DNA of 64,000 bases from Scortum barcoo (lineage: Eukaryota; Chordata; Actinopteri; Centrarchiformes; Terapontidae), in assembly GCA_023238725.1 (NCBI GenBank), contig CM041541.1, forward strand, positions 13,353,544 through 13,417,543, read 5' to 3'. The notes below the pieces were generated by a model that saw nothing but the letters and a program-made list of their open reading frames with translations, was not told the origin of the DNA and ran no database searches. Below, piece after piece: positions 23,701 through 31,037 of this stretch (its first letter is position 1; every line of letters begins with the position of its first letter). A program made the translations under genes and the position numbers.

Positions 23701-26700
23701 AAATGTGTAATCTGCGTCTCTCTGTGCTCGTCTCTTCCTGTTTGTGGACATGCACGGCTCTGCACGTGCTCTGTAATACATGGTGGTGCACAGAAGAAGT
23801 GCAGGCTCTGTTTCCTAGTCATGGACAAGATTTAAGATGTAAAAGTGTGAACATAAAGTGTGATAATTTTAGATTTCTTTGTGATGTTTAAGACCAATAA
23901 ATAGATTTTAAAGACGAGCCAAAAGGATTCAGTTTTGGTCCGTGTCTAGGAATCATTATTCATTAATCTTTAAACGGTGCTGATCCAGGACCATCGAATG
24001 ACCTCTAACGTGAAAGACTTGCGTTAGAAAAGGTTTAAAGAAACTGTGCATCCACAGATGTCCTGTCATGTCCCATTTCCCCTGGTGATGAAGCCTTTTT
24101 TAGTTTTCTCGAGCAGATCCAGCTCACGCTTCTGTTCTCTCGCCCGCCGCAGCATGCTGGAGTACGACAGCGAAAACCTGAACTCGGAGGAGATCTATAG
24201 CTCTCTCCGCGGCGTCACCGAGGCCATCCAGAACTTCAGCTTCCGCAGCCAAGAAGACCTGATGGAGCCGCTGAGACGAGACGGCAAGAGGGACGGCATG
24301 GTGAGGAGAGGGATGAGTTTGTGGGGGGAAAAACACAAAACACCAAACCATTTCAGCTTTTTTTTGATCGCTTAATCTGCAGGTGGTTTTCTCAACGTTA
24401 CTTGTTCAGTCTGCAAATTGTCAGAAAAAGGTTTAAAAAGCATCCAAAGAGACGTCTTCACATTTCGCATCTTTCATCCCCAGCTCAGCTCTCAATAGAT
24501 GCACTTAGTTGTAAAACAAAGTTAACGTGACCATTCAGAGTGTTTGTGCGACCAAACGGACGACAAACTGAGGCGTGTTTGGAGGAAGAGAATCTAAAAC
24601 ACTCACATGCAAATTCTTTCTCAGAAAATAAAGTGTAAACACAAATAAAGAAATCTGTCAAAATAAAATAAAGTTTACCAACAGTCTGAGGTAAGTCAAA
24701 TAAACTTTATTTTTGATTGTCGTCCTTCAGTCTGGAGTCGCGGCGTCCTCAGACTCCGGTGACGTGGTCGGCGGAGGACGCACGGCCCTGGACAACAAGA
24801 CGTCGCTGCTGAACACGCCTTCGCCGCGCTCCTTTGCCGGCCCGCGCTTCCGAGACTACAACCCGTACAACTACAGCGACAGCATTAGCACGCTGGACAA
24901 AGCTGCCCTGAAGGAGGCGCTGTACGAGGGCGCCGTGGAGCGAGACGGTGAGGCCACGGTCACACCTGAGCTTCACCTGAGTCTCTCTGAAAACCTGTTG
25001 TATTTTATTTACCGGTTTGTCTTTAAACTCAAACCTTTTCTTTGCAGGCGGCAGACAAGAGTGTGGCGAAAACAAGATCATGAACCCCAAAAGCTTCCCG
25101 GGTAAAGACACGAGTCCTTTTCTGCAAACATTAGATGATGGATGAGATGAGAAAAGAATCCATCATGTGCACAGTGACAGTCAGGAAGAAACAGAAACGG
25201 CATCAAACAAAAGATAAACAGAAGTGTTGAAATACCAAAAAGTCTGCACAGAAAATTCCTCATTTCTCCGTCTGTTTATCTTCTTGATTTAAATCTCATG
25301 TATGTTGCTGAGTGTACATTTACGTGATGGATCCTCCCTCCTGCAGCGTGCCCCGCCGAGCAGCTGGAGCTGGTCGGGGAGCTGCTGAAGGAGCTGTCCC
25401 AGGGCCAGGCGGGCGAGCGGGGCCCCGAGGAGCGCCGGGGGACCCTGCTGGAGCTCCTGAAGGTGGCCAGGGAGGACAGCCTGGCGGTGTGGGAGGAACA
25501 CTTCAAGACCATGCTGCTGCTGCTGCTGGAGACGCTGGGAGACAAAGACGTAAGGACAGGACCCCTCCAATCCGCCGCCACTCATCCTATTCGTAGAAAA
25601 GGCTCCCTCTAACCGACTCTTCTCTTTCAGCACACCATCCGAGCGCTGGCCCTGCGAGTGCTGAAGGAGATCCTGAGGAACCAGCCGGCCCGCTTCAAGA
25701 ACTACGCCGAGCTGACCATCATGAAGACGCTGGAGGCTCATAAAGACTCGCACAAAGAGGTGAGGAGCATGTTCACGTCAAACCAATAAAACTCGCCCAC
25801 GGCTGTTTTTCAAACGTACATAACTCTGTTTTAATAAAAATTAAAATTAAAATATTGTACTCCTTCTTGTAAAATATAGCCAAAATAAATCCAGATTACA
25901 AATATGAGCATTTTGACCTCTAACCTCCACCATGTAAAATTTACCCCGATTTGATTTAAAAAAAAAAAAAAAAAGCATAATTTTTCACTGAGTTTATGTT
26001 TAATTTACTATGATCATCAATCAATTAGGCTATAGTAGGAAATTATTGGCTGTGGAAAATGTCTGTGGCTACGTGAGGACACTTCTTATATCAGCGTTCA
26101 ACGTTTAATTCTTCAGTGAGTTATTCTGTGCTCATTCATAGACAGCTAACGTTTCAGAATAGGAAATTAAAAAAAAAGCTCTTTGTTCCTGGTTTATCTC
26201 CCGCCTGACGTTGCCCTCTTCTTCTTCTTCTCCCCTCTTTTTGTCGGCGCAGGTGGTGCGTGCGGCGGAGGAGGCAGCCTCCACGTTGGCGGGCTCCATC
26301 CACCCCGAGCAGTGCATCAAGGTCCTCTGTCCCATCGTGCAGACGGCCGACTACCCCATCAACCTGGCCGCCATCAAGATGCAGACGAGGGCCATCGAAC
26401 GCATCGCCAAGGAGCCGCTCCATCAGCTGCTGTCTGACATCATACCTGGACTCCTGCAGGTGAGTCACCCAAACAGACAGGTCGTATTATTTTTAAAGCA
26501 GCAGAGACTCACCAATGTTTTTAACTCGTCGCAGGGCTACGACAACACGGAGAGCAGCGTGAGGAAGGCCAGCGTCTTCTGCCTGGTGGCCATCTACTCC
26601 GTGATCGGGGAGGAGCTGAAGCCGTACCTGGCTCAGCTGACCGGCAGCAAGGTGCGCTCGTTTTCTTGTTCACCTGTCTGCAAATTAACCCGAAGATCAT

Positions 26701-27219
26701 TTTAATGTTTCATCGTCCAGTTTGAAAGCGATGGAAGTCGCTGTGAGAGTCAGTGTGGTTATTTTTTGAAGATTGTTTTTGGGACAGTGTCCATCATAAC
26801 AACAGAAGCAGGAAGTTAAGTTTAGTTTATCCAGGAAGATCAGTCAGTGACAAAAAACAATCATCATCCCACACTGATTTAAACCATCACATATATTAGT
26901 ATTCAACCTCAGGAAAGCCAGCTGTCCTCATTTTGAATTGATAATAATAATGATAATAACATGTCAGAGTTATTAATGTCACTCTCAACAGGTGTTTCTT
27001 TGAACCCTGATTTTGGACAGACAAGAAAAACACATAAAGTAGTTTGGAAATCGTAAAAAATGTTTTTTTCTGCAGACAATCATGACAACAAACAGAGCAG
27101 CTAAAACTGATCTGAAAACTGTTTCTGTCCCACAGATGAAGCTGCTCAACCTCTACATCAAGAGGGCCCAGACGTCCACCAGCAACAGCAGCAGCTCCTC
27201 CGACATCTCCTCCTACTAA
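4688..27219 (+). CDS. clasp1: clasp1 (CLIP-associating protein 1), multi-exon gene, 5' part outside window
   Basis: CLASP proteins bind microtubule plus ends and the cell cortex, Golgi and kinetochores; their TOG domains suppress catastrophe and promote rescue. Translated exons match CLASP1 in order: the DEEDFIKAF-type region, TOG2 (7,526-11,485), a Ser/Arg-rich linker with SRIP (an SxIP EB1-binding motif), TOG3 (18,571-22,218) and the C-terminal TOG/CLIP-interacting region (25,347-27,219). Paralog-specific residues favour CLASP1 over CLASP2: LLLAGAAE in TOG2, CYW.FH.HF.REAE, NRPLS, PPGSYASLG, SPARGF, PVRRR, VLNHCASS and the Ser-rich tail SNSSSSSD. All splice junctions are GT-AG with compatible phases except in two exons carrying apparent frameshifts (13,204-13,409 and 17,528-17,630). 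Constitutive coding length from the alternative start is about 1,290 codons, close to human CLASP1 without TOG1. Gli2 lies convergent downstream. The a/b teleost duplicate cannot be assigned from this sequence. Confidence 0.95.
4725..6691 (+). other. clasp1 intron
   Basis: This is the intron between the alternative first exon and the first shared exon. Apart from a GT microsatellite at 5,811-5,837 and a G-rich patch near 5,888, I see nothing supportable. Confidence 0.7.
5811..5837 (+). repeat. (GT)n microsatellite
   Basis: Uninterrupted GT run of 27 bases in a clasp1 intron. Confidence 0.95.
6692..6832 (+). CDS. clasp1: clasp1 exon: NFEDDDSVDG linker
   Basis: First exon shared by long and short isoforms. 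It follows the acceptor CCTCCAG, starts with two bases that complete a codon and ends one base into a codon at GTCAGT. It encodes DDDSVDGG and a Ser-rich linker that precedes TOG2, corresponding to the CLASP1 NFDDEDSVDG segment. Confidence 0.9.
7373..7449 (+). CDS. clasp1: clasp1 exon: AGAVDEEDFIKAF segment
   Basis: The acceptor CTGCAG and donor CAG/GTAGTC bound 77 nt that end in phase 0. The encoded AGAVDEEDFIKAFEDVPTVQ is nearly identical to CLASP1 at the entry to TOG2. Confidence 0.94.
7526..7618 (+). CDS. clasp1: clasp1 exon: start of TOG2
   Basis: This 93-nt, phase 0/0 exon encodes 31 residues beginning IYSNREVEEAMAKIR and containing LSDDKRDWE, the first helices of TOG2. It is followed by GTAAGA. 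Confidence 0.94.
7724..7869 (+). CDS. clasp1: clasp1 exon: TOG2 helices
   Basis: This 146-nt exon (phase 0 to 2) encodes LKKVRSLLLAGAAEFDGF and AFKLSAKDLRSQVVREAC, the hallmark TOG2 core. LLLAGAAE is the CLASP1 form. Confidence 0.95.
8253..8388 (+). CDS. clasp1: clasp1 exon: TOG2 helices
   Basis: This 136-nt exon completes a glycine codon and reads HLSLVLGGRFDHAAEAIMP then NSAKVMATSG. It ends in phase 0 at GTAAGC. Confidence 0.95.
8743..8813 (+). CDS. clasp1: clasp1 exon: TOG2 RLIPIITSNCTSKS
   Basis: This 71-nt exon between TTGGCAG and GTGAGA encodes HTHYPRLIPIITSNCTSKSV, a nearly invariant CLASP segment. It ends in phase 2. Confidence 0.95.
9278..9337 (+). CDS. clasp1: clasp1 exon: TOG2 CYEFLDLLLQEW
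   Basis: This 60-nt exon between CTGCAG and GTGAGG encodes RCYEFLDLLLQEWQSSSLE. It enters and leaves in phase 2, joining RR upstream and R/HGTVL downstream. Confidence 0.94.
9338..11084 (+). other. clasp1 intron with X-box/G-run block
   Basis: This is the longest TOG2 intron. A compositionally distinct stretch at about 9,440-9,680 contains an RFX X-box-like sequence at 9,530-9,543 and four G-runs with one-base spacers at 9,550-9,571. The remainder is AT-rich with a TAA-repeat patch near 9,905 and no recognised exon. Confidence 0.6.
9530..9571 (+). promoter_or_regulatory. RFX X-box-like site beside a G-quadruplex-prone run
   Basis: GTTTCCATGGCGAT (9,530-9,543) resembles the palindromic RFX X-box GTTGCCATGGCAAC. 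Seven bases on, four runs of 4-6 G separated by single C or T bases (9,550-9,571) fit a very stable G-quadruplex. Function is inferred. Confidence 0.4.
11085..11162 (+). CDS. clasp1: clasp1 exon: TOG2 KKGIHDADAEAR
   Basis: This 78-nt exon encodes HGTVLMETIKKGIHDADAEA and leaves in phase 2 at AA/GTAAGT. KKGIHDAD is conserved in all vertebrate CLASPs. Confidence 0.94.
11318..11485 (+). CDS. clasp1: clasp1 exon: end of TOG2 and SDRSSSSSQESL
   Basis: This 168-nt exon follows a T-run and GTCGTAG. It encodes CYWSFHGHFRREAEQL, the CLASP1 rather than CLASP2 form, then the Ser-rich SDRSSSSSQESL linker. It ends in phase 2 at GTGAGA. Confidence 0.95.
11671..11716 (+). repeat. (GA)n microsatellite
   Basis: GA dinucleotide run with two interruptions in a clasp1 intron. 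Confidence 0.9.
12082..12100 (+). repeat. (AC)n microsatellite
   Basis: Short AC run followed by TATATA in a clasp1 intron. Confidence 0.85.
12484..12530 (+). CDS. clasp1: clasp1 exon: NRPLSVK
   Basis: This 47-nt exon between TCCACAG and GTAAGG completes Asn and reads NRPLSVKSTLGSSSTR. It matches CLASP1 NRPLSAK (CLASP2 has NRPFSSK) and ends in phase 1. Confidence 0.88.
13204..13409 (+). CDS. clasp1: clasp1 exon: SLQRSRSDVDVNAAA ... PPGSYASLG, with apparent frameshift
   Basis: The 5' part reads PGSLQRSRSDVDVNAAA in one frame. The 3' part reads SPFSSASALPPGSYASLG in another. Both are conserved CLASP1 segments, so one base appears to be missing between about 13,300 and 13,360, inside a GCC-rich run. 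The 206-nt length also breaks the phase needed by the next exon; 207 nt would restore it. The 5' frame would otherwise continue into the intron. An assembly or sequencing indel is likeliest; a real lesion is possible. Confidence 0.8.
13846..13872 (+). CDS. clasp1: Candidate 27-nt clasp1 microexon
   Basis: A 27-nt segment lies between CCTGTCAG and GTAAGC. Its phase (1 to 1) fits exactly between SYASLG and GRVRTRR, and it would insert DGSWSVNAD. Mammalian CLASP1 has, from memory, an optional short insert beginning DG at this same junction. I infer a cassette microexon. Confidence 0.6.
15025..15120 (+). CDS. clasp1: clasp1 exon: GRVRTRR ... SRGRSRGKVVSQSQ
   Basis: This 96-nt exon after CTCTGCAG reads RVRTRRTSAG and then DSRGRSRGKVVSQSQ, matching the CLASP1 basic linker (RIRTRRQSSG ... 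RAKVVSQSQ). Phase is 1 to 1. Confidence 0.92.
15314..15502 (+). CDS. clasp1: clasp1 exon: GSRSGSPGRLL, GCSRETSPTR
   Basis: This 189-nt exon encodes GSRSGSPGRLLSSTYGRIPR, a Thr/Ser/Ala-rich stretch and HGCSRETSPTRSG. At the place where mammalian CLASP1 has the SKIP form of the SxIP motif, this sequence reads SRPRGHRSHGC, so that EB1-binding motif is not canonical. Phase is 1 to 1 at GTAAGG. Confidence 0.9.
16203..16307 (+). CDS. clasp1: clasp1 exon: SRIPRPSMSQGCSRE (SxIP motif)
   Basis: This 105-nt exon encodes ARSRIPRPSMSQGCSRETS and SSRDTSPARGFSPL. SRIP is the SxIP motif that docks on EB1 at growing microtubule ends. Phase is 1 to 1. Confidence 0.94.
16593..16649 (+). CDS. clasp1: clasp1 exon: TRRHSRSTSAL
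   Basis: This 57-nt in-frame exon encodes ATRRHSRSTSALSSAECYS. It corresponds to the HSRSTSAL segment of CLASP1 and CLASP2, which is optional in mammals. It follows CCTCCAG and precedes GTGACC; phase is 1 to 1. Confidence 0.85.
17528..17630 (+). CDS. clasp1: clasp1 exon: SVNAMRILNTGTDVEAA ... VADAL, with 5-nt tandem duplication
   Basis: The exon begins DRLSHQARISASVNAMRI and continues LNTGTDVEAA in frame, matching CLASP1. The expected VADAL follows in a different frame, because TGCAG is present twice in tandem (17,607-17,611 and 17,612-17,616). With one copy, the exon would read EAAVADAL and end in phase 0, as the next exon requires. As written, the frame hits TGA just past the donor and cannot join either downstream exon without an early stop. 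Confidence 0.82.
18181..18204 (+). CDS. clasp1: 24-nt clasp1 microexon LLGDSRSK
   Basis: The acceptor TATTTCAG and donor GTACAA flank 24 nt in phase 0/0 that encode LLGDSRSK. From memory, an insert of this form occurs between VADAL and KKPVRRR in some mammalian CLASP1 isoforms, so this is a conserved optional microexon. Confidence 0.8.
18571..18812 (+). CDS. clasp1: clasp1 exon: PVRRRFE, MYSDDDANSDASS, start of TOG3
   Basis: This 242-nt exon begins RRPVRRRFESPGMYSDDDAN and continues with SYSSRNGAPHFLRQTEDVAE and NHCASSNWSERKEGLLGLQN, entering TOG3. PVRRR and VLNHCASS are CLASP1 forms. It ends in phase 2. Confidence 0.95.
19363..19426 (+). CDS. clasp1: clasp1 exon: RVELKRLCEIFTRMFADPHSK
   Basis: This 64-nt exon completes Ser and encodes RVELKRLCEIFTRMFADPHS plus Lys, a segment of TOG3 nearly identical in human CLASP1. 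It ends in phase 0 at GTAAGA. Confidence 0.95.
19663..19665 (+). CDS. clasp1: Candidate 3-nt clasp1 microexon (Arg)
   Basis: Between the exon ending DPHSK and the exon starting VFSMF, the sequence ACACCAG/AGA/GTAAGT offers an acceptor, one AGA codon and a perfect donor. Mammalian CLASP isoforms are described both with and without an Arg here (HSKRVFSM versus HSKVFSM), and neither flanking exon can supply that Arg. The polypyrimidine tract is poor, as for many microexons. Confidence 0.55.
19835..19998 (+). CDS. clasp1: clasp1 exon: VFSMFLETLVDFI ... QKALDVTR
   Basis: This 164-nt TOG3 exon encodes VFSMFLETLVDFIVLH, LQDWLFVLLTQLLKKMGADL and VQAKVQKALDVT. It ends two bases into an Arg codon at AG/GTCAGC. 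Confidence 0.95.
20520..20742 (+). CDS. clasp1: clasp1 exon: ESFPYEQQFNILMRFIVDQTQ
   Basis: This 223-nt exon encodes FNILMRFIVDQTQTPNLKVK, ARQMDPTDFVNSSETRLAVS and TTEPKSSDVRK, nearly identical to human CLASP1 TOG3. It ends in phase 0 at GTAGGA. Confidence 0.95.
20930..21025 (+). CDS. clasp1: Candidate 96-nt clasp1 cassette exon
   Basis: The acceptor CCCCCCCAG and donor CAG/GTAGAC bound 32 open codons, phase 0/0, beginning TLQNWAGEDFSGRPS and ending NLEERCKQ. Skipping it joins SDVRK directly to AAQVVLIS, the usual CLASP sequence, so it is likely optional. I do not recognise the peptide. Low stop density alone could explain an open 96-nt GC-rich segment. Confidence 0.55.
22066..22218 (+). CDS. 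clasp1: clasp1 exon: AAQVVLISLFELNTPEF
   Basis: This 153-nt exon, phase 0/0, encodes AAQVVLISLFELNTPEFTML and GALPKTFQDGTTKLLHNHLR, closing TOG3. It follows GTGTGCAG. Confidence 0.95.
22357..22463 (+). CDS. clasp1: clasp1 exon: SSPLTSPTNCSHGGLSP
   Basis: This 107-nt exon encodes a Ser/Pro/Thr linker containing SSPLTSPTNCSHGGLSP, matching CLASP1. It ends in phase 2 at AG/GTATGC. Confidence 0.92.
23175..23297 (+). CDS. clasp1: clasp1 cassette exon SRLWGWSADGLSK
   Basis: This 123-nt segment, phase 2/2, encodes SRLWGWSADGLSK, a proline-rich stretch and AVRRAYSP. It matches the optional RLWGWSADGL exon of mammalian CLASP1, which lies between GGLSP and MLDYD. The acceptor follows a long CCTCCT tract and the donor is AG/GTACTC. 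Confidence 0.82.
24153..24300 (+). CDS. clasp1: clasp1 exon: MLEYDSENLNSEEIYSSLRG
   Basis: This 148-nt exon completes Ser and encodes MLEYDSENLNSEEIYSSLRG, VTEAIQNFSFRSQEDL and RRDGKRDGM. It ends in phase 0 at GTGAGG. Confidence 0.94.
24731..24947 (+). CDS. clasp1: clasp1 exon: GGGRTALDNKTSLLN ... RDYNPYNYSDSI
   Basis: This 217-nt exon encodes GGGRTALDNKTSLLNT and FRDYNPYNYSDSISTLDKAA, then KEALYEGAVERD. It ends in phase 1. Confidence 0.93.
25048..25101 (+). CDS. clasp1: Candidate 54-nt clasp1 cassette exon
   Basis: After TTTGCAG, 54 nt in phase 1/1 read GGRQECGENKIMNPKSFP before GTAAAG. Skipping it preserves the frame from ERD to ACPAEQ. I do not recognise the peptide in mammalian CLASP1, so this may be an optional, perhaps fish-specific, exon. 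Confidence 0.6.
25347..25549 (+). CDS. clasp1: clasp1 exon: LLKELSQ ... LLELLKVAREDSLAVWEEHFK
   Basis: This 203-nt exon begins ACPAEQLELVGELLKELS and ends EEHFKTMLLLLLETLGDKD, the start of the C-terminal TOG. It is unusually GC-rich for the window. Phase is 1 to 0. Confidence 0.94.
25631..25759 (+). CDS. clasp1: clasp1 exon: HTIRALALRVLKEILRNQP
   Basis: This 129-nt exon, phase 0/0, encodes HTIRALALRVLKEILRNQPA and RFKNYAELTIMKTLEAHKDS, almost identical to human CLASP1. Confidence 0.95.
26253..26459 (+). CDS. clasp1: clasp1 exon: VVRAAEEAASTLAGSIHPEQC
   Basis: This 207-nt exon, phase 0/0, encodes VVRAAEEAASTLAGSIHPEQ, QTADYPINLAAIKMQTRAIE and LSDIIPGLLQ in the CLIP-interacting C-terminal domain. 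Confidence 0.95.
26535..26651 (+). CDS. clasp1: clasp1 exon: GYDNTESSVRKASVFCLVAIY
   Basis: This 117-nt exon, phase 0/0, encodes GYDNTESSVRKASVFCLVAI and GEELKPYLAQLTGSK, conserved in all vertebrate CLASPs. Confidence 0.95.
27136..27219 (+). CDS. clasp1: clasp1 terminal coding exon and stop
   Basis: After CCCACAG, 27 codons read MKLLNLYIKRAQTSTSNSSS and end SSDISSY followed by TAA at 27,217-27,219. The Ser-rich tail is the CLASP1 form. Confidence 0.95.
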   Translation: MKLLNLYIKRAQTSTSNSSSSSDISSY

Positions 27220-27226
27220 GTCCCAC

Positions 27227-27266
27227 AGCTTAGCTTAGCTTAGCTTAGCTTAGCTTAGCTTAGCTT
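27227..27266 (+). repeat. (AGCTT)n pentanucleotide repeat in clasp1 3' UTR
   Basis: Eight near-perfect AGCTT units begin about eight bases after the clasp1 stop codon. The unit also occurs at the edge of the dispersed repeat copy near 30,012. Confidence 0.95.
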
Positions 27267-30011
27267 TTCATCGTCTCTGCTGCACAGAAACCGTTTCATT
27301 CCATCTGCAGATCAAAAATCATGATCCAGGATTATCCAGGAGTTCTTTTCAGGACCAGGCTTTGTGCCGAAAACCTCTTCTCTTTTCATTCCTTCAGCTG
27401 CAGATGAAGCTGGAGTCATTATTTGAAGGTTTCTGGACCATCTAATTATATTTTTTGGGGAAGTAAGGTGATCCTGGCAGCTAAAAGTTTCACAAAGAAC
27501 CAGGCCCTCCACCTGAACCATCCTCTTCCTCCTCTCTCACACCACCGCTACAGTCATGAGCCTTAAAACTTTATAACTTTATCTTCCGCCCACGTACGAT
27601 GGAACTTTATCGTAGAAACCTTTTGTTTTTAGAGATCCCCCTCTTCCTATTCGCTCCCCATCTTACCGTCTTCTTTTAACTACCGGATGTGCGGCGATCC
27701 TGAAAATGATTTCCGAGAGTTATCCGAGACAAAAGGTGAGTTTGAAATGAAGGAGAGGAGGAGAGGAGGAAAGCTGTGGCTATCAGTATTTTTCTTCATG
27801 TTTAGTACCTTTAATCACTTCTCTGAACAATGTTTCGCTTTGACACATCAAACCTTATTATATACTGAATGTAAAGCTTTGACAGGATGTGGATCTCACC
27901 TGTGTTTCTCCTTCCTGAACTTACTGCCTCATCGTACCTGGTGGATCAATTTTAAAGGCGTTTTTTCCAATTTGAACATGTGCATTCAAGGGTCCATCTG
28001 AACATTAATACGTCGAAAATACGGAGCTTTGACACTTAAACGCAACAGAAACACGTGTCAGCTTTCAAAAAAATGTGAAATCTAACTTCGCGTTAGTTTA
28101 CGTTGAATGATCATTTGGCTGGCCAATGATTTTAAACACCGCGGTGACTGAAGAGTTTTATTATTTGGGGCCCAAATACCAGCAGATATTAGTGTTATTT
28201 AAAGTAGAACAAATGTGCAACAATCATTTTACAGATGTGAAGGAAAGGAAGGATTTAATTTGTTCTGTGTAACACATATCGGTTGATATTCCCATTTTAA
28301 AATCTATAATAGATCATCTGCTTTAAAAAAAATGTTACTTCCTGTTCCTCGGATCAATGGAAAATAAAGATTTTGCACTTTTTTTTTCTACATGTATTGA
28401 AAAAAGTAGAATTGAAACTACTCTAATGTAGGAGGTGAAAGTTTGAGTCAGCAACTGTTAAAAGTCTTTAATTTTATTAAACACACATAAAATAAAACTA
28501 TCATCAGTTTATAATCACAAAAGTAAAAGACATGATACCACTGTTGTTTATTCAAATATTACTTAAGTAATATTAAATCTAGCTGTAATGTAAGAGCTTA
28601 ATAAATGCAGGCAAAACTGGTCAGTTTAGTTCAGTTAAAAAGAAACCAGCTTTTATTATATTGTGATATCATTTAAACACATGATATTGGACGTCACACC
28701 AGCTACAGGATGACTGATATTCTCAAACAAAAGGGACCAAACAGCTGTTAAAACGATTAAAACGAGCTCTTTTTAAAAATGTTTGACGTAAAGACGTCCA
28801 TCAGGATTTTGTAGCTGATAAATAAGTTATATTTGTAGATTAAATATATAAAGAAAAGTACAGAAGTTCACTGTAGGACAGAAAAGTTGAAAACAGACGT
28901 GATGATTTTCTGTTTTTGAATTCAACAGTCGAAAAGTAGAAAATATGAATGAAGTGCAAAATATGTCGTCATAGTTATTGATTGTTAAAAATGGGAAATT
29001 AAACTAATGAGTGTTACATGGACCTAACTTGTTAAATATTTAAACAGTTGATTGTTTTTATTTTGAATGAATTTCAGCGACTGAAAGCAGCTGAGAACTA
29101 ACAGTATAATGATTTTAGACAAAGAAAACCACTGACAGACGGCGGCCATGTTTCTTTGCTGTCACAGACGGACGTGAAGTTTAAACTGGGAGTTTATCGG
29201 TTTTGATGTCTTACAGGCTGTCAAGTCGAGACTACTGCGTTTATTGAGTTTCATTCCAAAATCCTGTTTTCTTTATATATATATATGTCTTTATGTTTTA
29301 TTACACCCACAAAGAAAAGGTCAAGATCGAGGTCTGAATGTCTCAAGAAGAGTATCAGTATTTTTAATTTATGACAGTTTTGTTGGAGCTTATAATCAGC
29401 GGTCTCCTGACAAACTGTTGGAAATGTATTCTTGTTTTAAAGAGATGGTTTAACAGTTGAAACTAAATCGAATGTAAGTCGCTTTTAGACTTTAAAATGT
29501 GAACTGACAAAACGGGCAATACTTAAATCTGACAGAGAGACTGACAATCTGAATGATTCGATGCTACTAAAAAAAACGCTAATTGAAGAATCGTAAAGTG
29601 CCAGCGTCTCGGAAAAAGAGTTTGATCTGTGGACATTAGCAATAAAAATCAGAGAAATCCTGTTTGGGTTTTCACGTCGAAGCACTGTAAATTTCCATAT
29701 TGTTCCTCCTTTGAGACGCTCTCGCTGGTCAATGTACAGAAGTGTGTTTTTCCTTTTTTTTTTTTTTAAAGTGCACCTATAATAAAATGTTACTGCTGCT
29801 TATTATAATACTAACAAAGGCGTCTAATAACTCCAGCGTATGTACTGTATCTCCACACAGAACAAAACTTACTGACTGAACACTGAAATTTTTATCTTCT
29901 TTAACTAAGTTCAAACAAACGCTACACAGAAAGTTTAAGTCACTTCAGATAATACAGTTGGGAAAAAAACGAAATACGGAGATTGAAGATGCGATTGTAT
30001 CTGTACTTGAG

Positions 30012-30110
30012 TTAGCTTAGCTTAGCATAAAGACTGGAAACGGATGGAAACTGCTAGCCTGATTCCCTCCAAAAAGTCACCGCACCCGGCAAAGAAAAAG
30101 CTCTGGTTCT
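30012..30110 (+). repeat. Dispersed fish repeat, copy 1 (TTAGCTTAGCATAAAGACTG type)
   Basis: Contains TTAGCTTAGCATAAAGACTG followed by GGAAAC and GCTAGCCTG. Twenty-four bases (30,017-30,040) are identical to 55,153-55,176. I recognise this as a very common unclassified repeat of percomorph fish genomes. Edges are approximate. Confidence 0.65.
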
Positions 30111-30974
30111 AATTTGATTAACCCCAAAATTGTCTGAAATTAAGCTAATAATTGATTGATTGATAATAATTATTTAACTTCATTACGTGACATTAAGCTT
30201 CCCATTTTCTCTGCGTGTCAGACAATTCACACAAAGAAAGTAAAGGGAAGCTCATATTATTCTGTCAGCAGCAGATTATTTTCAGTAGAAAAAGGTCTGA
30301 TGAGCGTTTTTTCTATTGTTGATCAGTAAATCGTGAAAAGGGATCTTCATCATCTCCACTTAAAGGTGTTAAAAGAAGCCAGTTTTTATGCTAAGCTTCA
30401 TCGTCAGAGTGAAAAATAAGCGTTTTTACGTATGATGATGCTGTTACTGAAGTCTTTAGGCCTTACTTGCTCTCGTCACTCGGACTGTTAATGTACTGTA
30501 CCAGTGCCCGACTGAATGATCTCCTGATCCGCTGTTCAGGCGACTCAAATTCATTTCCCTTTACCTTTTTATGTTTATTTTCATTTTTTTGTGTGTACAG
30601 TGTGATTTAAAACTACAACTTGTAAACTACGTCCGCATGCAAACTTCACAGGAGTCGTAGGATATTCAACGGCTGCTTTCAAATGACAAAAAACAAACTC
30701 TAACTTCAACATCAGATTTAGAAAAACGTACTTTTTGATTTTCCTGAATGTGTGCCTTTTTGGGTAAGGATTTCCTGGTTGTCCTGTACGATACTAACCT
30801 GTACTAACACTACGATAAACACATAACTTAAAAAGAAGAAAAACGCTCAGACGAAGAGATGCAGCGCTGTAAATACGCTTCAGGCCGCTCACCATGCATG
30901 GCTCCGGTTTTTCTTAGTTGAGTAGTTTTATTTCATGCTCCACAGTATTTATGTTTTCTCTCCCTGTGTATGAC

Positions 30975-30982
30975 TGTACATA
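30975..30982 (+). promoter_or_regulatory. Pumilio-type site TGTACATA in clasp1 3' UTR
   Basis: Exact match to the UGUANAUA Pumilio consensus, 50 nt before the polyadenylation signal. Function is inferred from motif and position only. Confidence 0.35.
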
Positions 30983-31031
30983 TTTACATGTTTGGTTCTC
31001 TTCCACCTGTGATAGACTTTGCAGAACTTGA

Positions 31032-31037
31032 AATAAA
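31032..31037 (+). promoter_or_regulatory. clasp1: Polyadenylation signal AATAAA of clasp1
   Basis: AATAAA is followed within about 25 nt by a T-rich and GT-containing stretch (31,055-31,090), a typical downstream element. Upstream TGTA motifs are also present. It is the best candidate for the clasp1 transcript end. Confidence 0.7.

Noticed and set aside
6692..27219. Gene as clasp2 rather than clasp1
   Set aside because: Most diagnostic residues (LLLAGAAE, CYW.FH.HF, NRPLS, SPARGF, PVRRR, VLNHCASS, Ser-rich tail) match CLASP1, and gli2 linkage agrees with the CLASP1 locus.
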